DNA from: an uncultured beta proteobacterium
GTDB taxonomy: Bacteria; Pseudomonadota; Gammaproteobacteria; Burkholderiales; Burkholderiaceae
Length of the DNA stretch: 61,729 nucleotides
Assembly: GCA_903900805.1 (NCBI GenBank)
Contig: CAIUOP010000083.1
Coordinates: forward strand, 1 to 61,729
Reading direction: 5' to 3'
Numbering within the stretch: position 1 is the first letter of the stretch; each line of letters starts with the position of its first letter. Below are positions 53,040 to 61,729 of this stretch, one piece after another. The position numbers and the translations under genes were made by a program. The notes below the pieces were generated by a model. It saw only the letters and a program-made list of their open reading frames with translations, made no database searches and was not told the origin of the DNA.

Positions 53040-54803
53040 ATGAATGCTCAAGACCGCACCGCCCTAAATCGCTTAATTACCTACCTTAAACCCCATATTC
53101 GCTTGATTATGGGCTCTTTGATAGCCATGGCCTTTGTGGCTGCGGCCGAGACCTCGATTCCCGCCTTGATGAAGCCTTTGCTTGATGAAGGCTTTACTGG
53201 CCAGTTGAACAGTAAGCTCTGGCAGATACCTGTTTTCTTGGTTGGTCTAGCAATGGTCCGTAGTTTGGCGCAATTCTTTTCCAATTATTTATTATCGCGG
53301 GTGATTAATTCAGTTCTTCTCAAGCTGCGCGAACAAATGTTTCAAACATTGCTGCATGCGAGAACGTCTTTTTTCCAAAAGAACTCCGCATCTAATTTAA
53401 TTAATGCTGTGGTATTTGAGGTGAACAATGTTCTGGCTGTTATGGGTGGAATGTTAATTAGCTTAGTACGTGACACGCTCACGGTCATCGGTTTAATGAG
53501 CTATCTGATTTATTTAAATTGGCAATTGACGCTCGTTGTATTTATTATCTTTCCAGTGATCGCTTTCGTTATGAGTAAGGTTAACCGCCGTTTAAGGTCG
53601 CTTAATCGTGAACAGCAAACACTGACAAGTGATTTGGCCTACATCGTTGAAGAAGCTTCAGCAGGTTTTAAGATTGTGAAGGTTCATGGCGCTGAGCAAT
53701 ATGAAATGAACCGCTTTCTTGAGAAGGCTGAGCGCCTGCGCCAGTTTGCTCTAAAGTCAGCCGTGGCAGGTGGCTTGAATCAGCCGATAACACAGCTTAT
53801 CGCCTCGATGGCCTTGTCAGTAGTATTGGTGATTGCCTTGATGCAGTCTGCTACTGAAGGCACTACTGTTGGCGGATTTGCTGCCTTTATTACCGCAATG
53901 ATGCTAGTAATTTCTCCATTGAAGCACTTGGCTGATATTAATCAACCATTGCAACGGGGTCTAACAGCAGCAGAAATGATTTTTGGACTCATGGATGAGC
54001 CATTGGAAGAAGCGGAAGATCGCAAACTGAATATGAAGTCCTTAGATAAAGCGAAGGGCAGTATTCGTTTTGAAGATGTTGGATTCTCGTATCAACAAGA
54101 GGTGGGACGAGAAGATGCCTTACGTGGAATTAATCTCAGTATTAAGCCTGGTGAAGTAGTCGCTTTTGTTGGGCCTTCTGGTGGCGGTAAATCCACTTTA
54201 GTGAATTTATTACCTCGTTTCTTTAAGCCAACTAGCGGACGTATTTTCTTGGATGACATTCCCCTGGAAGATATTGTTTTAGCTGACGTCAGAAAACAAA
54301 TCGCCTTTGTGAGTCAAGATGTCATTTTATTTAATGACACGATTGCTGCAAACGTAGCTTATGGTGCTACTGGTCAAGAGGGCATAGACCGGGGACGAGC
54401 TATGGAGGCATTGGAGGCGGCTAATTTGGGCGCCCTCATCCAAGAGTTGCCAGAAGGAATTGATACGCTGATTGGTGATAACGGCAATCGTTTATCTGGC
54501 GGTCAGCGCCAGCGGCTTGCTATTGCTCGGGCTATTTATAAAAATGCCCCAATCTTAATTTTGGATGAAGCGACTTCTGCTTTGGATTCTGAGTCAGAGC
54601 GCCAAGTCCAAGATGCCTTAGACCGGCTGATGACCGGTAGAACGACTTTAGTGATTGCCCATCGTTTATCTACGATTGAGCATGCTGATCGGATTGTAGT
54701 GCTAGACCATGGTCACCTTGTTGAGAATGGCTCACATAAAGACTTAATCAAAAACGATGGTCTTTATGCCAACCTGCACCGTATTCAGTTCGCGAACGCC
54801 TGA
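53040..54803 (+). CDS. msbA: Lipid A/LPS export ABC transporter MsbA
   Basis: A 587-residue fused ABC exporter, six membrane segments followed by an ATPase domain. Walker A is GPSGGGKST, the signature is LSGGQRQR, Walker B is ILILDEATSALD and the switch His is in IAHRLST. It flips lipid A-core across the inner membrane. The frame opens at 52905, inside the divergent glycosyltransferase gene, but the ATG at 53040 (MNAQDRTALNRL) gives the family N-terminus. Neighbouring LPS glycosyltransferases support the role. Confidence 0.95.
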   Translation: MNAQDRTALNRLITYLKPHIRLIMGSLIAMAFVAAAETSIPALMKPLLDEGFTGQLNSKLWQIPVFLVGLAMVRSLAQFFSNYLLSRVINSVLLKLREQMFQTLLHARTSFFQKNSASNLINAVVFEVNNVLAVMGGMLISLVRDTLTVIGLMSYLIYLNWQLTLVVFIIFPVIAFVMSKVNRRLRSLNREQQTLTSDLAYIVEEASAGFKIVKVHGAEQYEMNRFLEKAERLRQFALKSAVAGGLNQPITQLIASMALSVVLVIALMQSATEGTTVGGFAAFITAMMLVISPLKHLADINQPLQRGLTAAEMIFGLMDEPLEEAEDRKLNMKSLDKAKGSIRFEDVGFSYQQEVGREDALRGINLSIKPGEVVAFVGPSGGGKSTLVNLLPRFFKPTSGRIFLDDIPLEDIVLADVRKQIAFVSQDVILFNDTIAANVAYGATGQEGIDRGRAMEALEAANLGALIQELPEGIDTLIGDNGNRLSGGQRQRLAIARAIYKNAPILILDEATSALDSESERQVQDALDRLMTGRTTLVIAHRLSTIEHADRIVVLDHGHLVENGSHKDLIKNDGLYANLHRIQFANA

Positions 54804-54817
54804 TTAGCGCTAATCAG
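54800..54817. terminator. Palindrome between convergent msbA and rng
   Basis: CTGATTAGCGCTAATCAG is a perfect 18-base palindrome that contains the msbA stop codon (TGA 54801-54803) and ends 3 bases before the rng stop. It can form a hairpin in either transcript. There is no T-run, so it may act as a weak two-way terminator or protect the 3' ends. Confidence 0.45.
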
Positions 54818-54820
54818 CGC

Positions 54821-56284
54821 CTAACTTAGTACGATATCGTATTGTTCTTGGCGGAAGCTGCCCTCTGCTTGCAGGGTGATGGGCTTACCAATGAAGTCGC
54901 CTAGTTGTGCTAAGAATTGATTTTCTTCTTCCAGAAATAAATCGATCACATCAGGGGCGGCAACGATTCTAAATTCACGTGGATTAAATTGACGATGTTC
55001 GCGCACAATTTCACGCAAAATTTCATAGCAAATCGTTTGAGCAGTTTTTATCTCACCCTTGCCCATGCAGGTAGCACATGGTTCGCAGGTTATATGAGCT
55101 AAGGACTCACGTGTCCGTTTGCGAGTCATTTCTACCAGGCCTAGTGCGGAAAATTCACTAACTGAGGTGCGAGCATGATCGCGCTCAAGATTGCGCTTGA
55201 GCTCATAGAGCACGGATTCTTGATGGTCTTTACCTAGCATGTCAATGAAATCAATAATGATGATGCCACCTAGGTTACGTAAACGCAGTTGACGAGCGAT
55301 GGCTTGAGCAGCTTCTAGATTGGTTTTAAAGACGGTGTCATCAAGATTACGCGCACCGACATAACTACCCGTGTTCACATCAATTGTGGTCATCGATTCT
55401 GTCTGATCAATCATCAGATAGCCACCAGACTTCAGATCTACCCTGCGACCTAAAGCTTTATTGATCTCGGCATCAACATCAAATAAATCAAAGAGGGCGC
55501 GTTCACCACGATGCAAGGTCAGTTTGCCTAATTGGTTAGGCATATACAAATTTGTAAATGCCTTGAGCTTTTCAAAGTTCTCAGCAGAGTCCACCCGAAT
55601 TTGCGTCGTTTCTTCACTAGCAACATCTCGCAAAACCCGTTCAGCCAGACTGAGATCCTGATACAGCAAGCTTGGTGCTGCTTGATGCTTCTTTGCCTCC
55701 TGAATGTTTTCCCAGGTAGTACGCAGGTATTGCATATCGTGCAAGAGTTCTATATCGGAAGCATCTTGGGCGCTAGTGCGTACAATAATGCCGCCTTTTT
55801 CATCAGCAGCCATCAGTCCAGCAAGTCGAGTTTTAATCGCTTCACGTTCTTCTACTTGATCGATGCGTTGAGATACGCCGATATATTTTTCGATGGCAGG
55901 GTCACTGCCTGCTGGAGGCAGGTAAACCAAGTTACGGCCAGCAATACTGAGTTGGGCTGTCAAACGAGCACCTTTAGTCCCCAAAGGATCCTTCAGTACT
56001 TGCACCAAGATTGTTTGACCTTCAAATAATAGTTTTTCAATTTGGGCTTGCGGATTATTTTGGACAATGTCTGCAACGTGCATAAAAGCAGTGCGCTCAA
56101 GACCAATTTCAATAAAAGCAGATTGCATTCCTGGAAGCACACGAGCCACTTTAGCAAGATAGATATTGCCAACAATCCCACGCTGACGTGTACGCTCAAT
56201 CTGCAATTCTTGAACCGCGCCTTGCTGGATTAAAGCAACTCGCGTTTCTTGCGGAGTGATATTAATGAGGATTTCTTCGTTCAT
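54821..56284 (-). CDS. rng: Ribonuclease G
   Basis: A 487-residue RNase E/G-family endoribonuclease that matures 16S rRNA and cuts AU-rich RNA. An S1 domain lies at about residues 35-120 (GNIYLAKVARVLPGMQSAFIEIG). The catalytic part has IDVNTGSYVG and IIIDFIDM, whose Asp residues bind Mg, and the Zn-link CEPCATCMG follows. It lacks the long C-terminal scaffold of RNase E. It overlaps the maf gene by 4 bases. Confidence 0.95.
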   Translation of the reverse strand: MNEEILINITPQETRVALIQQGAVQELQIERTRQRGIVGNIYLAKVARVLPGMQSAFIEIGLERTAFMHVADIVQNNPQAQIEKLLFEGQTILVQVLKDPLGTKGARLTAQLSIAGRNLVYLPPAGSDPAIEKYIGVSQRIDQVEEREAIKTRLAGLMAADEKGGIIVRTSAQDASDIELLHDMQYLRTTWENIQEAKKHQAAPSLLYQDLSLAERVLRDVASEETTQIRVDSAENFEKLKAFTNLYMPNQLGKLTLHRGERALFDLFDVDAEINKALGRRVDLKSGGYLMIDQTESMTTIDVNTGSYVGARNLDDTVFKTNLEAAQAIARQLRLRNLGGIIIIDFIDMLGKDHQESVLYELKRNLERDHARTSVSEFSALGLVEMTRKRTRESLAHITCEPCATCMGKGEIKTAQTICYEILREIVREHRQFNPREFRIVAAPDVIDLFLEEENQFLAQLGDFIGKPITLQAEGSFRQEQYDIVLS

Positions 56285-56916
56285 ATGCGTGTTACTTGAG
56301 CGCGCTCTAGAAGTTGTGCAGTTTCATGAATGGGTAAGCCCATGATACCGCTATAACTGCCTTCAATCGAAGGGATGAATGCACCTCCAAGTCCTTGAAT
56401 ACCGTAGGCGCCTGCTTTTCCAAAGGGCTCGCCACTAGCTATATAAGTGGCTATCTGCTCTTGGGAGAGTTGGGCAAAGTGCACTCTCGATACCTGCAAT
56501 AAGCAAAGTGGTTTTTTATTGGGATCGATAGTGATGGCAAGTGCTGTAAGAACCTCATGAACTTTGCCGCTAAGCATATTTAAGATACGCATAGCATCAG
56601 TAGCATCAAGTGGTTTTCCTAAAATTTCGCCTTCATCATGATTGGGCAGGCTAACAGTAGTATCAGCGCATAAGATCGGCGCCCATGGAAGATTGCTCTT
56701 TTTCCAGCGCACTAAAGCAGCAGCACTTTTTGCTAAGGTAACACGCTCAACATAGGTGTGAGCCTTTTCATTGGGAAGGGGGATTTCAATGCTTTCGCTA
56801 TCTTCACCAGGGCTTGGTGCCAACATTTCAAAGCGCACACCCATTTGCTTTAATAATTCCTGGCGTCGTGGGCTTTGGGAGGCGAGGTAAATAAAAGAAT
56901 ACAAAGGATTACTCAC
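56281..56916 (-). CDS. maf: Maf-family nucleotide pyrophosphatase
   Basis: A 211-residue Maf/YhdE-type nucleoside triphosphate pyrophosphatase, thought to remove modified or non-canonical nucleotides. It has the entry motif YLASQSPRRQELL, the LCADTTVSL region and GKAGAYGIQG. The frame extends upstream to 56967, but a GTG at 56916 gives a standard N-terminus (starting SNPLYSFIYLASQSPRR) and overlaps rlmH by only 8 bases, so it is preferred. It is part of the rsfS-rlmH-maf-rng run. Confidence 0.88.
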   Translation of the reverse strand: MSNPLYSFIYLASQSPRRQELLKQMGVRFEMLAPSPGEDSESIEIPLPNEKAHTYVERVTLAKSAAALVRWKKSNLPWAPILCADTTVSLPNHDEGEILGKPLDATDAMRILNMLSGKVHEVLTALAITIDPNKKPLCLLQVSRVHFAQLSQEQIATYIASGEPFGKAGAYGIQGLGGAFIPSIEGSYSGIMGLPIHETAQLLERAQVTRI

Positions 56917-57352
56917 GATGGTATGGGTGTCCCTGCAAGATGGTCCAAGCACGATACAGCTGTTCAATAAGTAATACTCTAGCCATGGCGTGTGGCAAGG
57001 TTAAGCTAGAAAGTCGCCATATTTCTTGTGCATTGAACTTTAAGCTGGGGTCAAGACCATCAGCCCCGCCAATTAAAAAGGTAATGTCAAAACCTTCTTG
57101 GCGCCACGAGGCTAGTTGAGTAGCTAGATTTTGGGTTGTTTGATCCTTGCCACGCTCATCTAAGGCAATGACTCTTGAGCCTTTGGGAATAGCAGCAGTG
57201 ATCTTGATTGCTTCTTTAGCCGGAGTGAGATCGGGTTTGATCTCTTTAATCTCAATAATGCAATCTGCTGGCATGCGTTTTACATAGTCGTGGGTTACAG
57301 CGGCAACCCAATCAGGCATTTTGTGACCAATAGAAATAATAGTTAGACGCAT
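56909..57352 (-). CDS. rlmH: 23S rRNA pseudouridine1915-N3 methyltransferase RlmH
   Basis: A 147-residue SPOUT methyltransferase that modifies pseudouridine 1915 of 23S rRNA. It opens MRLTIISIGHKMPDWV and has FLIGGADGL (the knot) and the C-terminal SLTLPHAMARVLLIEQLYRAWTILQGHPYH, all typical. An in-frame ATG lies 12 bases further upstream, but MRLTIISIGH is the family start. Confidence 0.95.
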   Translation of the reverse strand: MRLTIISIGHKMPDWVAAVTHDYVKRMPADCIIEIKEIKPDLTPAKEAIKITAAIPKGSRVIALDERGKDQTTQNLATQLASWRQEGFDITFLIGGADGLDPSLKFNAQEIWRLSSLTLPHAMARVLLIEQLYRAWTILQGHPYHRE

Positions 57353-57406
57353 GATTAAGGGCAAGACTAAGGCAAAGAATCAGGCAAGGAATAAAGCGAG
57401 GCGAAC

Positions 57407-57796
57407 TTATTCGTCGTCTTCAAGTTCACTGGCCTTAACAAGCCCTTTGCTGCCAGCCAATTTAACGCGTACCGGTTTTGCACCCCACATGCCTTCTAGC
57501 TGGTAGTAAGAGCGCAACATAGGCTGCAAGATATGGACAACGATATCGCCGCAATCAACCAAGACCCATTCACCAGTCTCTAAACCTTCGATGGAGATGA
57601 CTTCGCCACCTTTAGTATTGACATCCTCTTTAACCGACATTGCTAAGGAGCGCGTTTGACGATTACTAGAGCCAGTAGCAATGATCACCCGATCAAATAA
57701 TTCGCTGAGTTTGGTGGTGTCGTAAACGCGAATATCTTGCGCTTTAACATCTTCTAAGGCATCAATAATGACACGTTGTAATTTACGTAAGTCCAT
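57407..57796 (-). CDS. rsfS: Ribosome silencing factor RsfS
   Basis: A 129-residue protein of the Iojap/RsfS family that binds L14 and blocks subunit joining in starved cells. The family core is ALEDVKAQDIRVYDTTKLSELFDRVIIATGSSNRQTRSLA, followed by EGLETGEWVLVDCGDIVVHI. It sits between nadD and rlmH, the usual order. Confidence 0.96.
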   Translation of the reverse strand: MDLRKLQRVIIDALEDVKAQDIRVYDTTKLSELFDRVIIATGSSNRQTRSLAMSVKEDVNTKGGEVISIEGLETGEWVLVDCGDIVVHILQPMLRSYYQLEGMWGAKPVRVKLAGSKGLVKASELEDDE

Positions 57797-57842
57797 AGTT
57801 TCTCAATGATATTTTCTAGTATTTAGGAGGATCTTAGCTTGA

Positions 57843-58541
57843 TTACTGATACAAGCCCAGTTTTGTAATGATTTCTAAGGTATGTGCGGGGATTTGCTCA
57901 GAAGCAATTTGGCCACGAGAGGAGGTTTTTAAGTCATTGCGTAGCTCAGTAGAGGAAAGATCTACAGATAGGCTTTCATCAATGTAGATGAGGCCAGCCG
58001 GGCTATTTTCAAGGGCAGCCGGGTCATTTATTTGATGCGTCTTTAATAATTCCTCAATTTCAGGACTCATTTGTGTAGTTAAATCAAAATGGGGTCTGCT
58101 GGCTACTGCAAAGTTCATGTATCTGAATAGTTCTTTCCAAGAATTCCAGGTTGGTAGCTGAAGCAGAGAATCTGCTCCCATCAACCAAGTCAAACTACTC
58201 TCTGAACCAAAACGCTCACGAAGTGCTCGCGCGGTATCAATGCTGTAGCTAGGTCCAGCACGATCCATCTCAATGTGATCAATCCCAATTTGAGTGGGAA
58301 TCTGAAGGTATAAAAATGCTCTAGCTAAATCAATGCCAGCAGCTTCGATAAGTTGAAGGCGCATTTTGGCAGACGTAATTTCTGAACCTTTCTGCCATGG
58401 TTCACCGCTCGGAATAAGCAGTAGTTCGTCTAAGCACAATATTTTTGCAAAGTGACTAGCCAGCTTTAAGTGACCAATGTGGGGTGGATCAAAGGTTCCC
58501 CCGAGAATGCCGATTTTCTTTGGAGCGTTCAAGCTAACCAA
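57843..58541 (-). CDS. nadD: Nicotinate-nucleotide adenylyltransferase
   Basis: A 232-residue enzyme that makes nicotinic acid adenine dinucleotide in NAD synthesis. The nucleotidyltransferase signature [15 protein letters not shown] (about residues 14-28) and the late SSTELRNDL are visible. Its start lies inside the end of hemF (13-base overlap), so the two genes are translated together. About 45 bases separate it from rsfS. Confidence 0.95.
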   Translation of the reverse strand: MVSLNAPKKIGILGGTFDPPHIGHLKLASHFAKILCLDELLLIPSGEPWQKGSEITSAKMRLQLIEAAGIDLARAFLYLQIPTQIGIDHIEMDRAGPSYSIDTARALRERFGSESSLTWLMGADSLLQLPTWNSWKELFRYMNFAVASRPHFDLTTQMSPEIEELLKTHQINDPAALENSPAGLIYIDESLSVDLSSTELRNDLKTSSRGQIASEQIPAHTLEIITKLGLYQ

Positions 58542-59461
58542 TCGCGTGGTTTGAGGTAGTAATCGTAAAGCTTAGCCTCTGGAGTGCCAGGCTTGGGCTG
58601 ATAGTTGTACCACCACTGCACTACTGGAGGCATAGACATGAGGATTGACTCCGTGCGTCCACCAGAGTGAAGCCCAAAAATAGTGCCGCGGTCAAAGATG
58701 AGGTTGTATTCCACATAGCGACCACGACGATATTCTTGGAAAGACTTTTCTTCAGGCGTAAAAGTATCTTGATAGCGGCGCTGGAGGATTGGCAAATAGG
58801 CATTGATAAAAGCATCGCCTACTGCGCGGGTCATCGCAAAACTCTTTTCAAAGCCGAGTTCATTGAAGTCATCGAAGAATACGCCGCCAATACCACGGGG
58901 CTCATCACGATGTTTTAAATAAAAATACTCATCACACCATTTTTTAAAGCGCGGATAAAGCTCTTCACCAAAGGGGTCTAAAGCATCTTTAGCAGTTTGA
59001 TGAAAGTGTCTACAGTCTTCATCAACGCCGTAATAAGGCGTGAGATCAAAGCCACCACCAAACCACCAAACCGGTTCTTTGTCTGGGGCTTGCGCAATAA
59101 AACAGCGCACATTCATGTGGGTAGTAGGAACTTTAGGATTATGGGGATGAAAAACCAAGGACATGCCTAGCGCCTCAAAACTACGACCAGCCATTTCAGG
59201 GCGATGGTGGGAAGCAGAGGGTGGCATTTGATCACCGCGGACATGCGAGAAGCCGACACCACCTTTTTCCAAAATGTTGCCGCCATCCAAAGTGCAGGTG
59301 CGGCCATAACCCTTGAGTTTGCTGTCTTCAGGTTTATGCCATTCGTCAGCAATAAAGGCTTTACCATCAAGCGCACTCATTGCACTAGTAATACGATCTT
59401 GTAAGCCTAAGAAATAATCCCTCAGGGCTGCGATGTCAATTTGTGTCTGGTGTGTTGTCAA
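58529..59461 (-). CDS. hemF: Oxygen-dependent coproporphyrinogen III oxidase
   Basis: A 310-residue aerobic heme-synthesis enzyme. Characteristic blocks are [32 protein letters not shown] and [20 protein letters not shown]. Length is standard. It shows the organism makes heme with oxygen, consistent with an aerobic life style. It overlaps nadD and follows purD by 14 bases. Confidence 0.97.
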   Translation of the reverse strand: MTTHQTQIDIAALRDYFLGLQDRITSAMSALDGKAFIADEWHKPEDSKLKGYGRTCTLDGGNILEKGGVGFSHVRGDQMPPSASHHRPEMAGRSFEALGMSLVFHPHNPKVPTTHMNVRCFIAQAPDKEPVWWFGGGFDLTPYYGVDEDCRHFHQTAKDALDPFGEELYPRFKKWCDEYFYLKHRDEPRGIGGVFFDDFNELGFEKSFAMTRAVGDAFINAYLPILQRRYQDTFTPEEKSFQEYRRGRYVEYNLIFDRGTIFGLHSGGRTESILMSMPPVVQWWYNYQPKPGTPEAKLYDYYLKPRDWLA

Positions 59462-59475
59462 GTGAGCCTACCTGT

Positions 59476-60753
59476 TTACTTGATTGCGCGATAGCCAATA
59501 TCTTTGCGATATTGCATGCCATCAAACTGAATCTGATTAATTGCATCATAGGCTTTTTGTTGTGCGCCCCGCACGGTATCTGCAAGACCTACTACACACA
59601 TCACTCGACCGCCCGAAGTCAGTATTTTGCCATCTTGTAATTGAGTACCTGCGTGAAAAGTGATTTGATCTTCAGTATCAGTAGGAATGCCGCTAATCAT
59701 ATCGCCATGACGTGGGGTGTCTGGATAGTTGTGGGCTGCTAGCACTACACCTAAGGCGGTGCGACGATCCCACTCCAGATCAACTTCATTGAGTTTGCCA
59801 TCGACCGCATGGTCTAGAGCATTTACTAGATCGCTACGTAGGCGTGCCATGATGGGTTGGGTTTCTGGGTCGCCCATACGGCAGTTGAACTCTAAGGTCT
59901 TGATCTTGCCATCAGGGCTGATCATCAGGCCAGCATATAGAAAGCCTGTGTACGGAATGCCATCCGCTGCCATGCCGTTAACCGTTGGCATGATTACTTC
60001 ACGTAATGCACGCGCATGGATTTCTGGAGTGACAACAGGGGCAGGGGAGTATGCACCCATGCCGCCAGTATTAGGGCCTTGGTCAGCATCGAGTAAGCGT
60101 TTGTGATCTTGACTAGTCGCTAGAGCCAGGACATTTTTACCATCAACGAGCACAATAAAACTCGCTTCTTCGCCAGTCAAAAACTCTTCAATCACAACCC
60201 GTGCGCCCGCATTACCCAATTTATTATCAGCAAGCATCATATCCACTGCAGCATGCGCTTCATCTAAGCTCATAGCAACTACGACACCTTTGCCAGCAGC
60301 AAGGCCATCAGCCTTAATTACAATTGGCGCACCTTGGGCATCAATGTAGGCATGAGCTTCAAGTGCATTACTAAATGTTTGGTAGTCAGCAGTTGGAATG
60401 CCATGACGCTTCATAAATGCTTTAGAAAAATCTTTAGAGGACTCCAGTTGTGCTGCTAACTGGGTCGGACCAAAAATGCGTAAACCCTGATTACGGAAGA
60501 TATCGACAATGCCGGCGGCTAAAGGGGCTTCTGGTCCAACTACAGTGAGATGAATTTTTTCACGTTTAGCAAAATCAGCAAGCTCCTGCAAGCCGGTAAT
60601 TGGTAAGTTCTCAATACCTGCAGCAGCCTGCTTAGCAGTGGCGGTACCACCATTGCCTGGAGCGACATAGACGGTTTGTACTTGAGGCGATTGAGCAAGC
60701 TTCCACGCTAGGGCATGTTCGCGTCCACCAGATCCAATGAGAAGAATTTTCAT
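59476..60753 (-). CDS. purD: Phosphoribosylamine-glycine ligase
   Basis: A 425-residue ATP-grasp enzyme of purine synthesis (GAR synthetase). It opens MKILLIGSGGREHALAWKL and has QGPNTGGMGAYSPAP, GFLYAGLM and FNCRMGDPETQ, all typical of PurD. It lies 18 bases downstream of yebC and upstream of hemF on the same strand, so a yebC-purD-hemF-nadD transcript is likely. Confidence 0.97.
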   Translation of the reverse strand: MKILLIGSGGREHALAWKLAQSPQVQTVYVAPGNGGTATAKQAAAGIENLPITGLQELADFAKREKIHLTVVGPEAPLAAGIVDIFRNQGLRIFGPTQLAAQLESSKDFSKAFMKRHGIPTADYQTFSNALEAHAYIDAQGAPIVIKADGLAAGKGVVVAMSLDEAHAAVDMMLADNKLGNAGARVVIEEFLTGEEASFIVLVDGKNVLALATSQDHKRLLDADQGPNTGGMGAYSPAPVVTPEIHARALREVIMPTVNGMAADGIPYTGFLYAGLMISPDGKIKTLEFNCRMGDPETQPIMARLRSDLVNALDHAVDGKLNEVDLEWDRRTALGVVLAAHNYPDTPRHGDMISGIPTDTEDQITFHAGTQLQDGKILTSGGRVMCVVGLADTVRGAQQKAYDAINQIQFDGMQYRKDIGYRAIK

Positions 60754-60771
60754 AGTGAGTAAAAGTTCTAT

Positions 60772-61491
60772 TTAAAGAGCTGCGTTTGTAAATACTTCTT
60801 GAACATCATCTAGATTTTCAAGAGCGTCTAGTAGTTTTTGCATACTTTCTGCTTGATCGCCTTCTAAAGTGATCTCAGTTTCAGGACGCATTGCTACAGT
60901 AGCCAATTCAGGTTTAAGGCCCGCTTTACTAATGGCATCCTGTACTTTGGTGAAATCAGGGACAGGGGAGAGTACTTCAAGCGAGCCATCATCATGGGTA
61001 ATAACATCATCTGCGCCAGCATCAAGAGCAACTTCCATTAACTGGTCTTCGCTAGTACCTGGTGCAAACAACATTTGGCCACAATGTTTGAAGAGAAAGG
61101 CAACCGATCCTTCGGCACCCATATTGCCACCATTTTTATTGAAAGCATGGCGAACTTCTGCAACTGTCCGAGTCCGATTATCAGTCAAGCAATCCACAAT
61201 GATCGCAGCGCCATTCATACCGTAACCTTCATAACGAATCTCTTCGTAGTTCACGCCCTCAAGCGAACCAGTGCCACGAGCAATTGCTCTTTGCACATTG
61301 TCGTTAGGCATATTAGAGTCTTTCGCCTTATCAATAGCTAAGCGCAAGCGAGGATTAGTAGCAATATCTCCACCACCTAATTTGGCAGCGACAGTAATTT
61401 CTTTAATCAGTTTTGTCCAAATCTTGCCGCGCTTTTCGTCTTGACGACCTTTGCGGTGCTGAATATTGGCCCATTTCGAGTGGCCGGCCAT
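60772..61491 (-). CDS. yebC: YebC/PmpR-family regulator
   Basis: A 239-residue protein with the family opening [32 protein letters not shown] and later [11 protein letters not shown] and [14 protein letters not shown] segments. YebC-type proteins are described as transcription regulators and, more recently, as ribosome-associated factors helping translation of proline stretches. Length is normal. It appears to be the first gene of the minus-strand run ending with nadD or beyond. Confidence 0.95.
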   Translation of the reverse strand: MAGHSKWANIQHRKGRQDEKRGKIWTKLIKEITVAAKLGGGDIATNPRLRLAIDKAKDSNMPNDNVQRAIARGTGSLEGVNYEEIRYEGYGMNGAAIIVDCLTDNRTRTVAEVRHAFNKNGGNMGAEGSVAFLFKHCGQMLFAPGTSEDQLMEVALDAGADDVITHDDGSLEVLSPVPDFTKVQDAISKAGLKPELATVAMRPETEITLEGDQAESMQKLLDALENLDDVQEVFTNAAL

Positions 61492-61643
61492 ACGGGCAAT
61501 TCCTTTTAATAATTTGGCTAGAAGTCATCATTTTAAGGTGTTCTAGGCCAAAGGTAGAGGCTTACTAGCCATTTTTTGTTACACTCTCATGTCTTAGCAG
61601 TAACAAAGCATCAAAGTGAGCAGAATTTCCACTGCAAACACCT

Positions 61644-61728
61644 GCCTCGGTGATGGAATTGGTAGACGTGCCGGACTCAAAATCCGGTGCCGCAAGGCGT
61701 GGCGGTTCGAGTCCGCCCCGAGGCACCA
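61644..61728 (+). tRNA. tRNA-Leu (anticodon CAA)
   Basis: An 85-base class II tRNA: acceptor GCCTCGG/CCGAGGC, D-arm with TGGTAGAC, anticodon stem CCGGA/TCCGG around CTCAAAA (anticodon CAA, reading TTG), a long variable arm (TGCCGCAAGGCGT), T-arm GGTTCGAGTCC, discriminator A and encoded CCA. It ends one base before the window edge, and is divergent from yebC. Confidence 0.97.
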
Positions 61729-61729
61729 C

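Noticed and set aside
55532..56029. A 165-codon plus-strand frame within rng
   Set aside because: It lies wholly inside the strongly supported ribonuclease G gene and has no family features, start signal or neighbours.

Overview
The window is a stretch of chromosome from a betaproteobacterium of the Burkholderiales, most likely Polynucleobacter or a close relative. This rests on recognised gene families and gene orders (rpsP-rimM-trmD-rplS; rsfS-rlmH-maf-rng; tsaE-amiC divergent from queG; a CobD/CbiB-like membrane protein without other cobalamin genes; many lone periplasmic binding proteins), on short intergenic gaps and on a moderate base composition. No database search was run. No phage, insertion sequence, CRISPR array or restriction system was seen.

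Layout. 1-3.1 kb: end of a small membrane-protein gene, a META-domain lipoprotein, then the ribosomal/tRNA-modification operon rpsP-rimM-trmD-rplS, closed by a clear terminator. 3.1-12.4 kb: housekeeping and transport genes (CoA-type NUDIX hydrolase, CobD-like protein, rsgA, M48 protease, orn, mog, pmbA, a TRAP-type binding protein with no permeases beside it, a TauE/SafE exporter, a carboxylesterase). 12.4-13.7 kb: three small unrecognised genes and a gene-poor stretch with a possible small secreted peptide and a branched RNA-like fold. 13.7-20.3 kb: an accessory catabolic block (succinate-semialdehyde dehydrogenase, nitroreductase, thiol dioxygenase, beta-keto acid cleavage enzyme, a Bug-family binding protein whose signal peptide is missing, iron alcohol dehydrogenase, thioesterase). 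20.4-24.9 kb: a peroxide-defence block (rubrerythrin, CCG-type Fe-S protein, DUF3501, OxyR with both redox cysteines, a GST). 25-33 kb: a polar amino-acid ABC transporter, a triheme cytochrome c, acetolactate decarboxylase, an orphan sensor kinase, a Tat-exported amidohydrolase. 33-38.5 kb: MBL hydrolase, tRNA-Lys, amiC, tsaE, queG, azlCD. 38.5-44.3 kb: a 2-hydroxyacid/glyoxylate module: a fused FAD/Fe-S dehydrogenase with its GntR regulator, divergent from a class V aminotransferase and a GlcG-like protein. The divergent control region carries two copies of the palindrome TTTGTATACAAA. 44.3-61.7 kb: core genes (rhlE-like helicase, gluQRS, dnaE, three LPS glycosyltransferases, msbA, rng, maf, rlmH, rsfS, nadD, hemF, purD, yebC) and a tRNA-Leu at the right edge.

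The points most worth following up are the paired GntR operators of the glyoxylate module, the branched RNA candidate before gabD, the beheaded Bug gene, the rubrerythrin/Fe-S/DUF3501/OxyR block, and a hairpin in the rpsP leader. I found no clearly new defence or mobile system. All starts, helices and operators were read by eye.
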